Positions 9,786-18,258 of a stretch of DNA of 64,000 bases are shown piece by piece. How positions within the stretch are numbered: position 1 is the first letter of the stretch; every line of letters begins with the position of its first letter. Both the position numbers and the translations under genes were made by a program. Source of the stretch: Bacteroidota bacterium. GTDB lineage: Bacteria; Bacteroidota; Bacteroidia; 2-12-FULL-35-15. The stretch is taken from contig JADJHE010000007.1 of the NCBI GenBank assembly GCA_016707685.1, positions 62,001-126,000 of the forward strand. The letters are read 5' to 3'. A model generated the notes under the pieces. The model did not search any database, was not told the origin of the DNA, and saw nothing but the letters and a program-made list of their open reading frames with translations.

Positions 9786-11162
9786 TTATTGAAAGTAATT
9801 ATGGGAACAAAACCCATTGCATTCTGTGCAGTTAATAGTTGGAATCACTGCATTGTATTTGTTGTTAATTGCTTTTATAAATTCATTGGCAATCAATGAA
9901 TATCCTTTTTGATTTGGATGGTAACCATCTAAACTAAAGAAACCACCACTTACAAATACGGCATTCATGTCAACGCCATCCCATTTTATTCCAGAAACAA
10001 CTGAATTAAAATAAGAGTACATATCCACTAAGGCTAAATTGTACTGCGCTGCCTTTTGGGTAATTACTGCATTGTATGCATTAATTGTTTGGTCTAATAG
10101 ATAAACTTCAGAACTGTCTAATGCATATCTATCGTTTACGGTATTTATCATTAAGCCGTATCTAAAACATTTCATGGAGTCTAAAGGAACGGAAAGTGTA
10201 ATGTATTCTCCTTCATGCATTTGACGAATTCCTCCTGGTGAAGCGGCATCGTTAATAACAAATCCATTTCGGCCAACATTAAAAAATACATGCCCCAATC
10301 CAAAAGGTGTATAGAGGTCGTTTAGTGAATCGGCTTGTGATTGTCTATCTAAAACTGCATTGTCCCATTTAACTAATGTGTAATAAGGGAAAGTTCTAAA
10401 GTTTGGTATGGTTGCAATTACGCCTTTTGCTCCATTTGTAGTTAATGATCCTAAAATAGTATCGAGTGTGTTGCTAAATGTTGTTGCATTTGGAAGTGAT
10501 GGAATACCTCCTAAACTTGCATAATTATAAATATCTTCCATACCTAACCATGCAGAAAAAAATGTTGCATTTTGAGCTTTGATATCGTTGAAAAGTGTTG
10601 ATGTTCCAGGGTTGCTTGCAATACGGTTGTAATAAGGATTAGTGTTTCCAGAAGCCACTGTATTTCCAAGTGCAGGATTAAAATAGTCAGCTAAATTCGC
10701 ATTAGGAACTGCTAAATTATGAATGCTATTTCCTGCAATTCCTGAAAAATAAGGAGCAGTATTACTTGCAGAAATGATTGTTTTTACTGGAGATAAACTG
10801 GTTATTCCTTTACAATCTGTTTTGTAGCCAAGGCGACTTGGACTTACAAATTGGCCTTCCCAAGGTTTTGAATTAACACCAATACCATTGTTATCGGGCA
10901 TTAATGCTTGGTTAAAAGTGGAACCTCCTACTAATTTGAATTGTTCGGCAAGTAAAGCCGGAATAGATAATTTTTGTCCTTGTTGAAACAGCGCTCCATC
11001 TTGAGTGCCTGCCATGTAATTGCCACCAATAGCAATTATTTTTGAAAAATTTGCATCGCCAGCACTTGGCTCTGGAATTTCCAATTCAGGAGTGCAAGAA
11101 TAGATTGATAAAAATGAAAATGCAAGAATTGCAAGTTGAGTTTTAGTAGTGATAGCTTTCAT
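9786..11162 (-). CDS. SGNH/GDSL hydrolase-like lipoprotein lacking the usual nucleophile Ser
   Basis: A 458-residue exported protein; FLSIYSC at about residues 17-23 is a lipobox. The sequence after it follows a Bacteroidota family of SGNH-like lipoproteins: FSKIIAIGGNYMAGTQDGALF is placed where active relatives have a G(D/N)S-L-TAG block, and near the end SLDGYHPNQKGY supplies the Asp-x-x-His pair. In this protein the nucleophile position reads Asn (GGN). It may therefore be a binding protein rather than an esterase, unless another Ser takes over. Substrate unknown; the envelope location suggests glycan or lipid. It lies 18 bases after nfu on the same strand and may belong to the mrp-nfu unit. 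Confidence 0.8.
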   Translation of the reverse strand: MKAITTKTQLAILAFSFLSIYSCTPELEIPEPSAGDANFSKIIAIGGNYMAGTQDGALFQQGQKLSIPALLAEQFKLVGGSTFNQALMPDNNGIGVNSKPWEGQFVSPSRLGYKTDCKGITSLSPVKTIISASNTAPYFSGIAGNSIHNLAVPNANLADYFNPALGNTVASGNTNPYYNRIASNPGTSTLFNDIKAQNATFFSAWLGMEDIYNYASLGGIPSLPNATTFSNTLDTILGSLTTNGAKGVIATIPNFRTFPYYTLVKWDNAVLDRQSQADSLNDLYTPFGLGHVFFNVGRNGFVINDAASPGGIRQMHEGEYITLSVPLDSMKCFRYGLMINTVNDRYALDSSEVYLLDQTINAYNAVITQKAAQYNLALVDMYSYFNSVVSGIKWDGVDMNAVFVSGGFFSLDGYHPNQKGYSLIANEFIKAINNKYNAVIPTINCTECNGFCSHNYFQ

Positions 11163-11180
11163 TTTATCCTTTTTATTTTT

Positions 11181-11429
11181 TTAAACCATTTCTGTTAAGT
11201 TGATTGCTTCAACCGACTTTATTTCAGGAACAGAACGTTTTATCGATTCTTCGATTCCAGCTTTTAATGTCATCATACTCATTGAACACGATTTGCATGC
11301 ACCTTGCAATTCAACTTTTACAATGTTGTCATCGGTAATTTCTACCAAGGAAACATTTCCTCCATCGGCTTGTAAATACGGACGAATTTGTTCCAATGCC
11401 TCTTCTACTCTTTTTATCATTTCACTCAT
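11181..11429 (-). CDS. NifU C-terminal-domain Fe-S carrier protein
   Basis: An 82-residue protein consisting of one NifU C-terminal domain. LQADGGNVSLVEI and the cluster-binding GACKSC are present. Such proteins carry a [4Fe-4S] cluster between subunits and pass it to apo-enzymes. I chose ATG at 11429 (MSEMIKRVEEAL) because the domain begins there; a longer frame to 11480 would overlap mrp by 32 bases and has no family support. It follows mrp, another Fe-S carrier, after 19 bases, so the two are very likely co-transcribed and work in the same pathway. Confidence 0.93.
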   Translation of the reverse strand: MSEMIKRVEEALEQIRPYLQADGGNVSLVEITDDNIVKVELQGACKSCSMSMMTLKAGIEESIKRSVPEIKSVEAINLTEMV

Positions 11430-11448
11430 ATCTATCGCAATATCTATG

Positions 11449-12534
11449 TTAGTTAAGTACTTCTTGTTTTTTGTTGGCATTCACAATCGATACTTGCTGT
11501 GCAACATTACTCGCTAATTGCATAAAAGCTAAGGCTTGTGGTGTATTGTCTTGCATCACTGCTGGTCTTCCTGCATCACCTGCTTCGCATATGCTTTGCA
11601 CCAATGGAATTTCACCAAGCAATGGAACGTCAAGTTTTTCTGCCAACGCTTTTGCTCCTCCTTTACCAAAGATATAATATTTATTGTTCGGTAGTTCAGC
11701 AGGTGTAAAATAGGCCATATTTTCAACTATACCAAGAATTGGAACGTTGATTTGTGGTAATTGGAACATTCCGATTCCTTTTTGTGCATCTGCTAAAGCA
11801 ATGTTTTGTGGGGTGCTAACAATAACAACTCCATTTAATGGGATAGAACCAACCAATGATAAGTGAATGTCGCCAGTGCCTGGAGGCAAATCAATAATCA
11901 TATAATCCAATTCTCCCCAATCAGCATCAGAGAAAAGTTGAGTTAATGCTTTTACAGCCATTGGTCCGCGCCATACAATTGCTTGTGAGGTATCCGCAAA
12001 AAAACCAATGGATAATAATTTTACGCCATAACTTTCTACAGGTACAATTTTATTTACACCATTCACATCTTTAATCATTGGCTTTTCATGAACAACATCA
12101 AACATAATTGTTTGGGATGGTCCATAAATATCGGCATCCACTAAGCCAACACTTGCTCCTTGTTTTGCCAATGCCAATGCTAGGTTAGAGGCAATGGTCG
12201 ATTTTCCAACGCCACCTTTTCCAGATGCAACAGCAATAATATTTTTAACTTTTGGTAAAAGTGGTCCGGATTTTTGTGAGGCCGAAACAGTTGCACTCAT
12301 TTTTACATTTACGGTTGCTTCTTTATCAACAAAATGTAAAATGGCATTCACACATGCTTTGTGAATCATTTCTTTCATTGGGCAGGCAGGAGTTGTAAGC
12401 ATAACTGTAAAGCTTACATTTTTGCCTTCAACATTCAAATCGTGAATCATGCCTAGTGTTACTAAATCCTTTTTTAAATCAGGATCGTCAACATTTTTAA
12501 GCGCTTCTAAAACTTGTTCTTTGGTAATACTCAT
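11449..12534 (-). CDS. mrp: Mrp/NBP35-family ATP-binding Fe-S carrier protein
   Basis: Residues about 1-90 form a MIP18/DUF59 domain (TLGMIHDLNV, then TTPACPMKEMI). From about residue 95 a deviant P-loop ATPase follows, with VASGKGGVGKST and DADIYGPSQ. The family binds and transfers a [4Fe-4S] cluster in the cytoplasm. The CxxC often seen near VENM is not present here (VENMAYFTPAE). I chose ATG 12534 (MSITKEQVLEAL) rather than the frame's ATG at 12567, because the intervening residues are RRRKK-like and a GGAG lies 9-12 bases before 12534. nfu follows in the same direction. A TAnnTTTG box lies about 30 bases upstream. Confidence 0.95.
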   Translation of the reverse strand: MSITKEQVLEALKNVDDPDLKKDLVTLGMIHDLNVEGKNVSFTVMLTTPACPMKEMIHKACVNAILHFVDKEATVNVKMSATVSASQKSGPLLPKVKNIIAVASGKGGVGKSTIASNLALALAKQGASVGLVDADIYGPSQTIMFDVVHEKPMIKDVNGVNKIVPVESYGVKLLSIGFFADTSQAIVWRGPMAVKALTQLFSDADWGELDYMIIDLPPGTGDIHLSLVGSIPLNGVVIVSTPQNIALADAQKGIGMFQLPQINVPILGIVENMAYFTPAELPNNKYYIFGKGGAKALAEKLDVPLLGEIPLVQSICEAGDAGRPAVMQDNTPQALAFMQLASNVAQQVSIVNANKKQEVLN

Positions 12535-12564
12535 CTTCTTTCTCCTTCTTGTTTTATAGAAGAA

Positions 12565-12572
12565 CAAATTTA
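12565..12572 (-). promoter_or_regulatory. putative -7 box (TAAATTTG) for mrp
   Basis: An exact TAnnTTTG on the coding strand, 30 bases before the chosen mrp start. No TTG -33 element lies at 17-23 bases, so support is moderate. The resulting leader of about 25 bases would contain the GGAG motif before the start. Confidence 0.4.
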
Positions 12573-12607
12573 CTAAAAAAGAGTTTAAATTGTGGAAATA
12601 AAAAAGC

Positions 12608-13087
12608 TTATTGATGCTCTTCTTCTTGTGGCACGCCTAAGGCTTTTCTGCCTTCGTTTGCCCAGTTGATCAATAACTGTTTTTCTGATTCTGTTAGTTT
12701 AGCATCACCATGAGTAATTGTGTATGAACTCAAAGGCATTTCTCCTTCTTGTATCATTTCAACTACTTCTTCCAATTTATGGTCTTGACGCTTTAATTTG
12801 TAAGTTTTAAACTCCGAAAAGTTCAATTCTTCTTTCCCTTCATCCACATGATTTGCAAGCCAAAAAGCAACAGGTTGGATATTGTTATACCAGGGGTAGC
12901 GGGTATTGTTGGAGTGGCAATCCATACACGCTTTATCCAAAATTGTTTTCACTTCATCAGAAGTTGCAATCGCCTGAGTAATGTCATTTGCTCCATAGCT
13001 ATTTCCAATGTTTTTATCTGGACGAATGAATTGAATTGCTACTAAAATAACTAGTAATACCAATAATACTTTTTTTAATTTGCTCAT
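12608..13087 (-). CDS. haem-binding domain protein, membrane-anchored, one CxxCH
   Basis: A 159-residue protein. Residues about 5-20 are a single hydrophobic N-terminal segment (VLLVLLVILVAIQF), an anchor or uncleaved signal. ACMDCHSN at residues 53-60 gives one c-type haem site (Cys54, Cys57, His58), followed by NTRYPWYNNIQPVAFWL, typical of the haem-binding domain found in Bacteroidota. The C-terminal MPLSSYTI provides a candidate distal Met. It probably sits on the periplasmic side and moves electrons, partner unknown. It is 10 bases upstream of nothing obviously related: the DUF6268 barrel gene precedes it in the same direction by 10 bases. Confidence 0.88.
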   Translation of the reverse strand: MSKLKKVLLVLLVILVAIQFIRPDKNIGNSYGANDITQAIATSDEVKTILDKACMDCHSNNTRYPWYNNIQPVAFWLANHVDEGKEELNFSEFKTYKLKRQDHKLEEVVEMIQEGEMPLSSYTITHGDAKLTESEKQLLINWANEGRKALGVPQEEEHQ

Positions 13088-13097
13088 GATCTATTTA

Positions 13098-14021
13098 TTA
13101 ATTTGTTGGTTCTTTTTTCTCTAAATCAAATCGAATGCGGTAAGCGAATCCAAAATTAAATACCATATAGTTGCCCATTGGTCCGTAAAGCGGGTTGTTT
13201 TTGTAAGCAACGTCCTTGGTGTTGTATTTGTATTGCCAAGGGTTTTTCCCGAATGAATAACCCGCCTCAGCAAAAACAAGTACTTTGGGTGCTACAAAAC
13301 AATCTAAAAATAATTTTACTTGTGCTTCATCGTATCGAACATAATCGTAGTTATAATCTTTTGATAAGCGGAATGAGCGTGTGAAGTATTTTAAGTTTAA
13401 ACCAGTATAAAGTTTATTTTTTAAGATATTGAACTCTACTTTATAACTCGTAGGTAAAATACCATACATGTATATTCTGTCGTTTATTTTCCAATCAACT
13501 CCCACTAAAGGTACATAGAAATTACCGAATGCTTCTCTATTATAATATAAACCAGCTTTTACTTTGAGTTTATTGTTAGGAACCCAATGTTGAAGAAATA
13601 TTCCACCCATTTGAAAATCATATCCATCAATTGCATCTCTGAAATCGGATGCTATTTTTGGCACAGCAATTACAATGGTTTCCCATTTTTTGTTTTTTGT
13701 TACGAATTTCATTCCTATTGGTAACGAAATAGACGATAAGCGATTAGAGTAGGAGGTGTCCGGTGAAATAGTGGAATTGATTGATTCGGTATTGAGGCGA
13801 ATCAATAATGTATTCCCATTTTTAAACTCTTTAGGTAAAAAAAAGTTTAGTGCATAGTTGTCGGTTTTATTTTTGAGTGTGTTTAAGCTATCTCTTGGGA
13901 TTTTATATTTGTCGGAAAAGGTTTGGTAGTTGAAGCCGACTATATCAACAAAAGGTTGTGCTACAATCTTAGTTGTGAAAATTGCAAGTATAAGACAAGC
14001 TTTGATAAAAATGCTTTTCAT
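13098..14021 (-). CDS. DUF6268-family outer-membrane beta-barrel protein
   Basis: A 307-residue protein with a signal peptide (residues 1-21, ending KIVAQ). The remainder alternates polar and aromatic residues as in outer-membrane strands, and the last residues before the charged end include NYMVFNFGFAYRIRF, a barrel-closing pattern. Blocks such as LPIGMKFVTKNKKWE, GYDFQMGGIFLQHW and AEAGYSFGKNPWQY match the DUF6268 family as I remember it. No function is known for that family. It is separated from the downstream haem protein by 10 bases and so may share its transcript. A bidirectional terminator lies just upstream and isolates it from the next gene. Confidence 0.75.
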   Translation of the reverse strand: MKSIFIKACLILAIFTTKIVAQPFVDIVGFNYQTFSDKYKIPRDSLNTLKNKTDNYALNFFLPKEFKNGNTLLIRLNTESINSTISPDTSYSNRLSSISLPIGMKFVTKNKKWETIVIAVPKIASDFRDAIDGYDFQMGGIFLQHWVPNNKLKVKAGLYYNREAFGNFYVPLVGVDWKINDRIYMYGILPTSYKVEFNILKNKLYTGLNLKYFTRSFRLSKDYNYDYVRYDEAQVKLFLDCFVAPKVLVFAEAGYSFGKNPWQYKYNTKDVAYKNNPLYGPMGNYMVFNFGFAYRIRFDLEKKEPTN

Positions 14022-14051
14022 AAAACAAAAGAAAGCAAAAAAAATGATATA

Positions 14052-14084
14052 AAAAAAAGCCTCGCAATTTGCGAGGCTTTTTTT
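14052..14084 (-). terminator. rho-independent terminator, bidirectional
   Basis: GCCTCGC and GCGAGGC pair around a 5-base loop, with seven A on one side and seven T on the other. It terminates the secreted CARDB protein gene. The same core sequence recurs after tRNA-Val at 16713-16743. Confidence 0.92.
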
Positions 14085-14104
14085 ATAAGAGATAAATCAA
14101 TTTG

Positions 14105-16147
14105 TTATTTGTTAACTACAATTCTTTGTTTAGTAGTTTTGTTTTTGCTAACACCTGAAATCATGTAAACACCATTACTTAGGTCGTTAATAGACATTGT
14201 GAAGTTGTTTTTTGCACTCAATTCGAAGTTTTTAACTTCTTGTCCTAATTCATTGAAAATAATATATTTTCCTGCTTCTGTTGCATTGATAACAAATGAA
14301 CCAGTATTTGGATTAGGATACACAGAAAGTTGATTAGCAGCAGATGCTTCAGTTATACCAGTTACGGTAATGTTAACACAAGAAGATGTGTCTGAGCAAG
14401 AACCTACAGTTACAACAACAGCATAGTCGCCAGATGTTGAAGCCGTATATGTTTGGTTTGTTTCACCTGAAATAATTGCATTTCCATTGTTACAATCAAT
14501 CCATTGGAATGTTCCAGTAGATGAGCTAGCTGTTATAACATTTCCTAAAGTAGTTGTTGCAATATTTATAGCTGGTGCAACAGTTAAATTCGTTGTAACC
14601 ACACTGTCACAACCATTTATTGCAGTCAATACATCTGTATAAACACCAGTTGTAGTATATGTGTTTGATCCAACAGAAACGGAGTTGCCTGCACATATAG
14701 AAAGTGTTTGACTAGAAGTAATTGTAACGCAACCAAAATTAGGGCGAATAACATAAGATTTTAAGAAGCTGGCACCAAAATCTTCATTATTTCCCCATCC
14801 ACCTAATGGACTTGTTGGCCAATTAACCCAAGTTCGGTTTGTTGTAAAAAGTTGATCCGTTAGTCCAACTTGTACCGTACTATCAGCAGTGAACTCAATT
14901 GCAGTTACAGCGTAACGACCAGGGTTTAATGTTAATGCTCCATTATGCATTGGAATCGTAGCAGATAAGGCATTGTTGTCTGGGTATAATAAAGTATCTG
15001 TAGTTCCAATAATTGTGCTAGGAACTCCAGCACTCATATTCCAAATTGCTAAAGCATATTTTCTGTTTGTATAACCTCTAGAATAATATACACTCACAGT
15101 AGTAAGATCATCTGTTGCAAGGACTTCAAAATCCTGACCTAAATATCCTCCGTTTCCAGCTCCGATACCCAATGCTCCAGTTACTACTCCATTATCACGT
15201 CCATAAGTTGAATCGGTAACAGTAAAAGTTCTTGTAATGGTATCATTAGAATTTAGTTGATCTGTTTCTGTTGCGGTTGCATATAGTTTAACAGTGTAGT
15301 TATCTACTGCAGTTGGAGTAAAACCTGCTACAGTGTGTGTTGCGGTTGCACCCGAAGCTAATCCTGCAGCTGTACTAGCTGCTGAATAAACAGTTGCATT
15401 AGCACTGTTTTTTACAGTTACATTTAATCTAACATTTGTTAACGCGCTAGATCCATTGTTTTTGATGTCTCCAGTAAAAACTAAAGGTGCTGTTTGAGTT
15501 TGAGGAATTAAGGTGTATTCTGTTAATGTGTCTGCAGAAACTAATTGTGCATCAAAGTTTACAGACACCTCAACTTTAACATCATCAATTACTAGTATAA
15601 ATTTATCAGTTGAAGTGTTTCTGAAACCAATGTATACTGTTTGGCCAGCATATGCATTTAAATTTTGCGTTCTAGCCGTCCAAGTTGAATTTTCAGCTGC
15701 AATTGATTGTAACACTGTAGAAGACAAAAGGTTACCAGCATTTGGTGCAGTGGTCATAATACGAACTTCATAGCCATCTAGGTAAGCTGGGTCGTAGGCA
15801 AGTGCATTCCAACTCAACACTGCATTAGCTGGTAATAATATAGCAGGTGTAAACATCCAATCGTTTGATGTGCCAGCAGGAGTATACCAAGAGGTACTAA
15901 ATGCTACAGAATCAGAAGTATTGTTAAGGTCTTCTCTTCTTTCCCATGCCTCATTTACATATGCTACACTGGCATTTGGAGCTAATGCATCAACATTAAA
16001 TAAAGACCATCCTGCAGGAAAACTATAGGTTCCAGCACCACCTGCTGTAGAACCAGAAATTCCATCAAAGTCTTCTTGGAAAATAATTTGAGCTTTAGCT
16101 CCCATAATACTAGCTAAAGCAACTACTGTAAGTAATAATTTTTTCAT
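14105..16147 (-). CDS. secreted multidomain protein: choice-of-anchor J, CARDB-like, T9SS type A sorting domain
   Basis: A 680-residue exported protein with signal peptide 1-19 (MGAKA before QIIFQEDF). Residues about 20-190 form a jelly-roll of the choice-of-anchor J/cleaved-adhesin type (FQEDFDGISG, PAGWSLFNVD, STSWYTPAG). Residues about 200-310 resemble a CARDB immunoglobulin-like domain (NNGSSALTNVRLNVTVKN). An unnamed beta-rich stretch follows, then an Ig-like segment with CAGNSVSVGSNTYT. The last 75 residues are a type A sorting domain (LSVYPNPNTGSFVIN). It is likely a surface adhesin or binding protein exported by the type IX system; its ligand cannot be told. It is a single-gene unit with its own terminator. 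Confidence 0.85.
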   Translation of the reverse strand: MKKLLLTVVALASIMGAKAQIIFQEDFDGISGSTAGGAGTYSFPAGWSLFNVDALAPNASVAYVNEAWERREDLNNTSDSVAFSTSWYTPAGTSNDWMFTPAILLPANAVLSWNALAYDPAYLDGYEVRIMTTAPNAGNLLSSTVLQSIAAENSTWTARTQNLNAYAGQTVYIGFRNTSTDKFILVIDDVKVEVSVNFDAQLVSADTLTEYTLIPQTQTAPLVFTGDIKNNGSSALTNVRLNVTVKNSANATVYSAASTAAGLASGATATHTVAGFTPTAVDNYTVKLYATATETDQLNSNDTITRTFTVTDSTYGRDNGVVTGALGIGAGNGGYLGQDFEVLATDDLTTVSVYYSRGYTNRKYALAIWNMSAGVPSTIIGTTDTLLYPDNNALSATIPMHNGALTLNPGRYAVTAIEFTADSTVQVGLTDQLFTTNRTWVNWPTSPLGGWGNNEDFGASFLKSYVIRPNFGCVTITSSQTLSICAGNSVSVGSNTYTTTGVYTDVLTAINGCDSVVTTNLTVAPAINIATTTLGNVITASSSTGTFQWIDCNNGNAIISGETNQTYTASTSGDYAVVVTVGSCSDTSSCVNITVTGITEASAANQLSVYPNPNTGSFVINATEAGKYIIFNELGQEVKNFELSAKNNFTMSINDLSNGVYMISGVSKNKTTKQRIVVNK

Positions 16148-16179
16148 ATAATTTTGTTTAATTTTTTTGCGAAAATAAG

Positions 16180-16698
16180 CTATTTTTTCTTAGTCAAGTA
16201 TAGTTTTAGTAAGGAAATATTATTTTTTGTTAAGGCTGGAATATAGTTCTCAAATGCAGGTATTTGGGCTACAAGCGAATTAATATTAGAGAGTTCTTGA
16301 TGAGGGACGATGTTCGTGTCGGATTTGAATTCTATTAGTTGTTGTGTACCAATGTTTTCAAATGTAAGTATTTGTGCTAAGCTATAGGAAGGTTTTTGAG
16401 AGTTGTTTTGCTGCCCACATTTTTCTGTAATAACAATTTTGGAACTTTTTATTTTGAATTGAGCATCTGCTTGTTTGCTTACAGTTTTAATTTTCTGTTG
16501 CTTCGATTGCTCATTAATATTTTGTACTTGAATTGACTTTAATTTTGAATTATTTGAAAAGTTGGAAATGGAGCCGTTTCTGCAACTCGAAACTGTTTCT
16601 ACGTATACATCCTCCGTTAAAATATAAACAGATTTGGTAGCACTGCAGGAAAATAAAATGATGCAAATAAAAAGCAAAAAGGTAGTCGAATAGTTCAT
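16180..16698 (-). CDS. hypothetical lipoprotein
   Basis: A 172-residue protein not recognised as a family. MNYSTTFLLFICIILFSC is a clear lipoprotein signal with Cys18 as the lipid site. The mature part is rich in Ser, Asn, Gln and Lys and has two further cysteines (VSSCRNG and EKCGQQN) that could pair. No enzyme motif is visible. The gene sits between the tRNA-Val terminator and the secreted CARDB gene, in the same direction as both. Base composition is like that of its neighbours. Confidence 0.65.
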   Translation of the reverse strand: MNYSTTFLLFICIILFSCSATKSVYILTEDVYVETVSSCRNGSISNFSNNSKLKSIQVQNINEQSKQQKIKTVSKQADAQFKIKSSKIVITEKCGQQNNSQKPSYSLAQILTFENIGTQQLIEFKSDTNIVPHQELSNINSLVAQIPAFENYIPALTKNNISLLKLYLTKKK

Positions 16699-16712
16699 GA
16701 TAATTTATGTTG

Positions 16713-16743
16713 AAAAAAAAAGCCTCGCAAATTGCGAGGCTTT
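16713..16743 (-). terminator. rho-independent terminator following tRNA-Val
   Basis: On the minus strand AAAGCCTCGC pairs with GCGAGGCTTT and a run of nine T follows. It begins three bases after the tRNA 3' end. The core is the same as the terminator at 14052-14084. Confidence 0.9.
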
Positions 16744-16745
16744 CG

Positions 16746-16820
16746 TGGGAACTACTGGGTTCGAACCAGTGACCCTCTGCTTGTAAGGCAGATGCTCTGA
16801 ACCAGCTGAGCTAAGCTCCC
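16746..16820 (-). tRNA. tRNA-Val, anticodon TAC
   Basis: The minus strand folds into a 75-base cloverleaf. The acceptor arm is GGGAGCT/AGTTCCC with one G-T pair, the D stem GCTC/GAGC, the anticodon stem TCTGC/GCAGA around loop CTTACAA, and the T arm ACTGG-TTCGAAC-CCAGT. The anticodon TAC reads GUA and, with wobble, other Val codons. The discriminator base is A; CCA is not encoded. A strong promoter precedes it and a terminator follows directly, so it is transcribed alone. Confidence 0.97.
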
Positions 16821-16847
16821 AAATCACATTTATTGCTAAACGGGCTG

Positions 16848-16876
16848 CAAATATAACTACTTTTTGGAAAGTGCAA
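16848..16876 (-). promoter_or_regulatory. promoter of tRNA-Val: TTG -18 bp- TATATTTG
   Basis: The -7 box TATATTTG (16848-16855) matches TAnnTTTG exactly, and TTG (16874-16876) lies 18 bases upstream, the right spacing for the primary sigma factor of Bacteroidota. It would start a transcript 20-25 bases before the mature tRNA. Confidence 0.65.
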
Positions 16877-16968
16877 AAATATTTTTATTTTTTTTTGTAA
16901 AAACACCACTAAATGACCATAAATGCTTGACTATAAGGGCTATTTAATATGGCGAGAATTGAAAACGA

Positions 16969-18258
16969 TTAAACAACCTCGGCAACAATAAATGTGCTTC
17001 CTCCAACAAATACCAAATCTTTTTGTTTTGCACTATTTTGAGCTGTAGTTAGTGCTTCTTTTACACTATTAAATGTTTTTCCGTTTAATCCAATGGAATT
17101 TGCTTGCTCTGCAAGCTCTTTTGCTGGTAATGCTCTTGGAATTGCTGCTTTGCAAAAATAATAAATTGCATTTTTAGGCAACATTTTCAAAATGGTTGTA
17201 ATGTCTTTGTCGTTTACCATTCCAATTACAAAATGTAGTTGCTGATGAGGTGTTAGTTGAATTTGGTCCAGTACTTCTTTTATTCCGGCTTCATTATGTC
17301 CGGTGTCTGCAATTGTAAGAGGTGTTGTTGATAGTATTTGCCATCTACCCAATAGTCCAGTTTGACGAATCACAGTTTTAATTCCTTCTCGGATATGTTG
17401 TTCGGTAATTGAAAAACCTTTTGTTGCTAATTGTTCAATTGCTGCAAGAACTGTTGGGATATTTTTTTGTTGGTATTTACCCAACAATTCGCTCTGTAAT
17501 TTTTCTAAATACATTGCTTCATTTTTAAAAACATCCATTTCTAAAAAAAAGTTTTCCTTGTTATCTAGATGAATTTTTTTAGTTTCAAATAGCTGATCTG
17601 CAAAAACAATAGAAGCGTATTTGGATTTAGTTTCGAAAATTGATTTTGTTTCTGGATGCGTTTCGCCTATTACAACAGGGATGCCTTTTTTGATGATACC
17701 CGCTTTTTCAATTGCAATTTTTTCGAGTGTATTACCTAATAAAGCTGTGTGGTCAAAGCTAATATTTGTAATGATCGATAGTTCTGGTGTGATAACATTC
17801 GTTGAATCCAATCTCCCACCCAAACCAACTTCAACAACAGCAATGTCAATATTTGAATTTGCAAAATAATCGAATGCTAACCCAACGGTCATTTCAAAAA
17901 AAGAAGGTTGAATTTTTTCAAAATCATTTTTATAAGTTGATACAAAATCGATTACATAATTTTCAGGAATTAGTTCTCCGTTAATTTTGATTCGCTCTCT
18001 GAAATCTTTTAGATGAGGTGACGTGTATAAGCCAACACGGTATCCTGCGCTTTGTAAAATAGAGGCAAGCATATGGGAGGTGGAGCCTTTTCCGTTTGTG
18101 CCAGCTACATGAATTGATTTAAATTTGGTTTCTGGATTGTTCAGCAATTTGCAGATTGCAATTGTATTGTCAAGATTGTCTTTATAAGCAGCACTTCCAA
18201 TTCGCTGAAACATTGGGAGCTGACTATACATATAGTCCAGTGTTTGTTGGTAATTCAT
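16969..18258 (-). CDS. folC: bifunctional folylpolyglutamate synthase / dihydrofolate synthase
   Basis: FolC adds glutamate to dihydropteroate and then further glutamates to folates, using ATP in the cytoplasm. The 429-residue length is normal. Visible motifs are the P-loop VAGTNGKGSTSHML (about residues 52-65), the Mur-ligase-like EVGLGGRLDSTNVI, and SFDHTALLGNT; the C-terminal domain has ADTGHNEAGI. The ATG at 18258 overlaps the last base of the lptB stop codon, so the genes are translationally coupled. folE, another folate gene, is in the window but far away. Confidence 0.96.
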   Translation of the reverse strand: MNYQQTLDYMYSQLPMFQRIGSAAYKDNLDNTIAICKLLNNPETKFKSIHVAGTNGKGSTSHMLASILQSAGYRVGLYTSPHLKDFRERIKINGELIPENYVIDFVSTYKNDFEKIQPSFFEMTVGLAFDYFANSNIDIAVVEVGLGGRLDSTNVITPELSIITNISFDHTALLGNTLEKIAIEKAGIIKKGIPVVIGETHPETKSIFETKSKYASIVFADQLFETKKIHLDNKENFFLEMDVFKNEAMYLEKLQSELLGKYQQKNIPTVLAAIEQLATKGFSITEQHIREGIKTVIRQTGLLGRWQILSTTPLTIADTGHNEAGIKEVLDQIQLTPHQQLHFVIGMVNDKDITTILKMLPKNAIYYFCKAAIPRALPAKELAEQANSIGLNGKTFNSVKEALTTAQNSAKQKDLVFVGGSTFIVAEVV

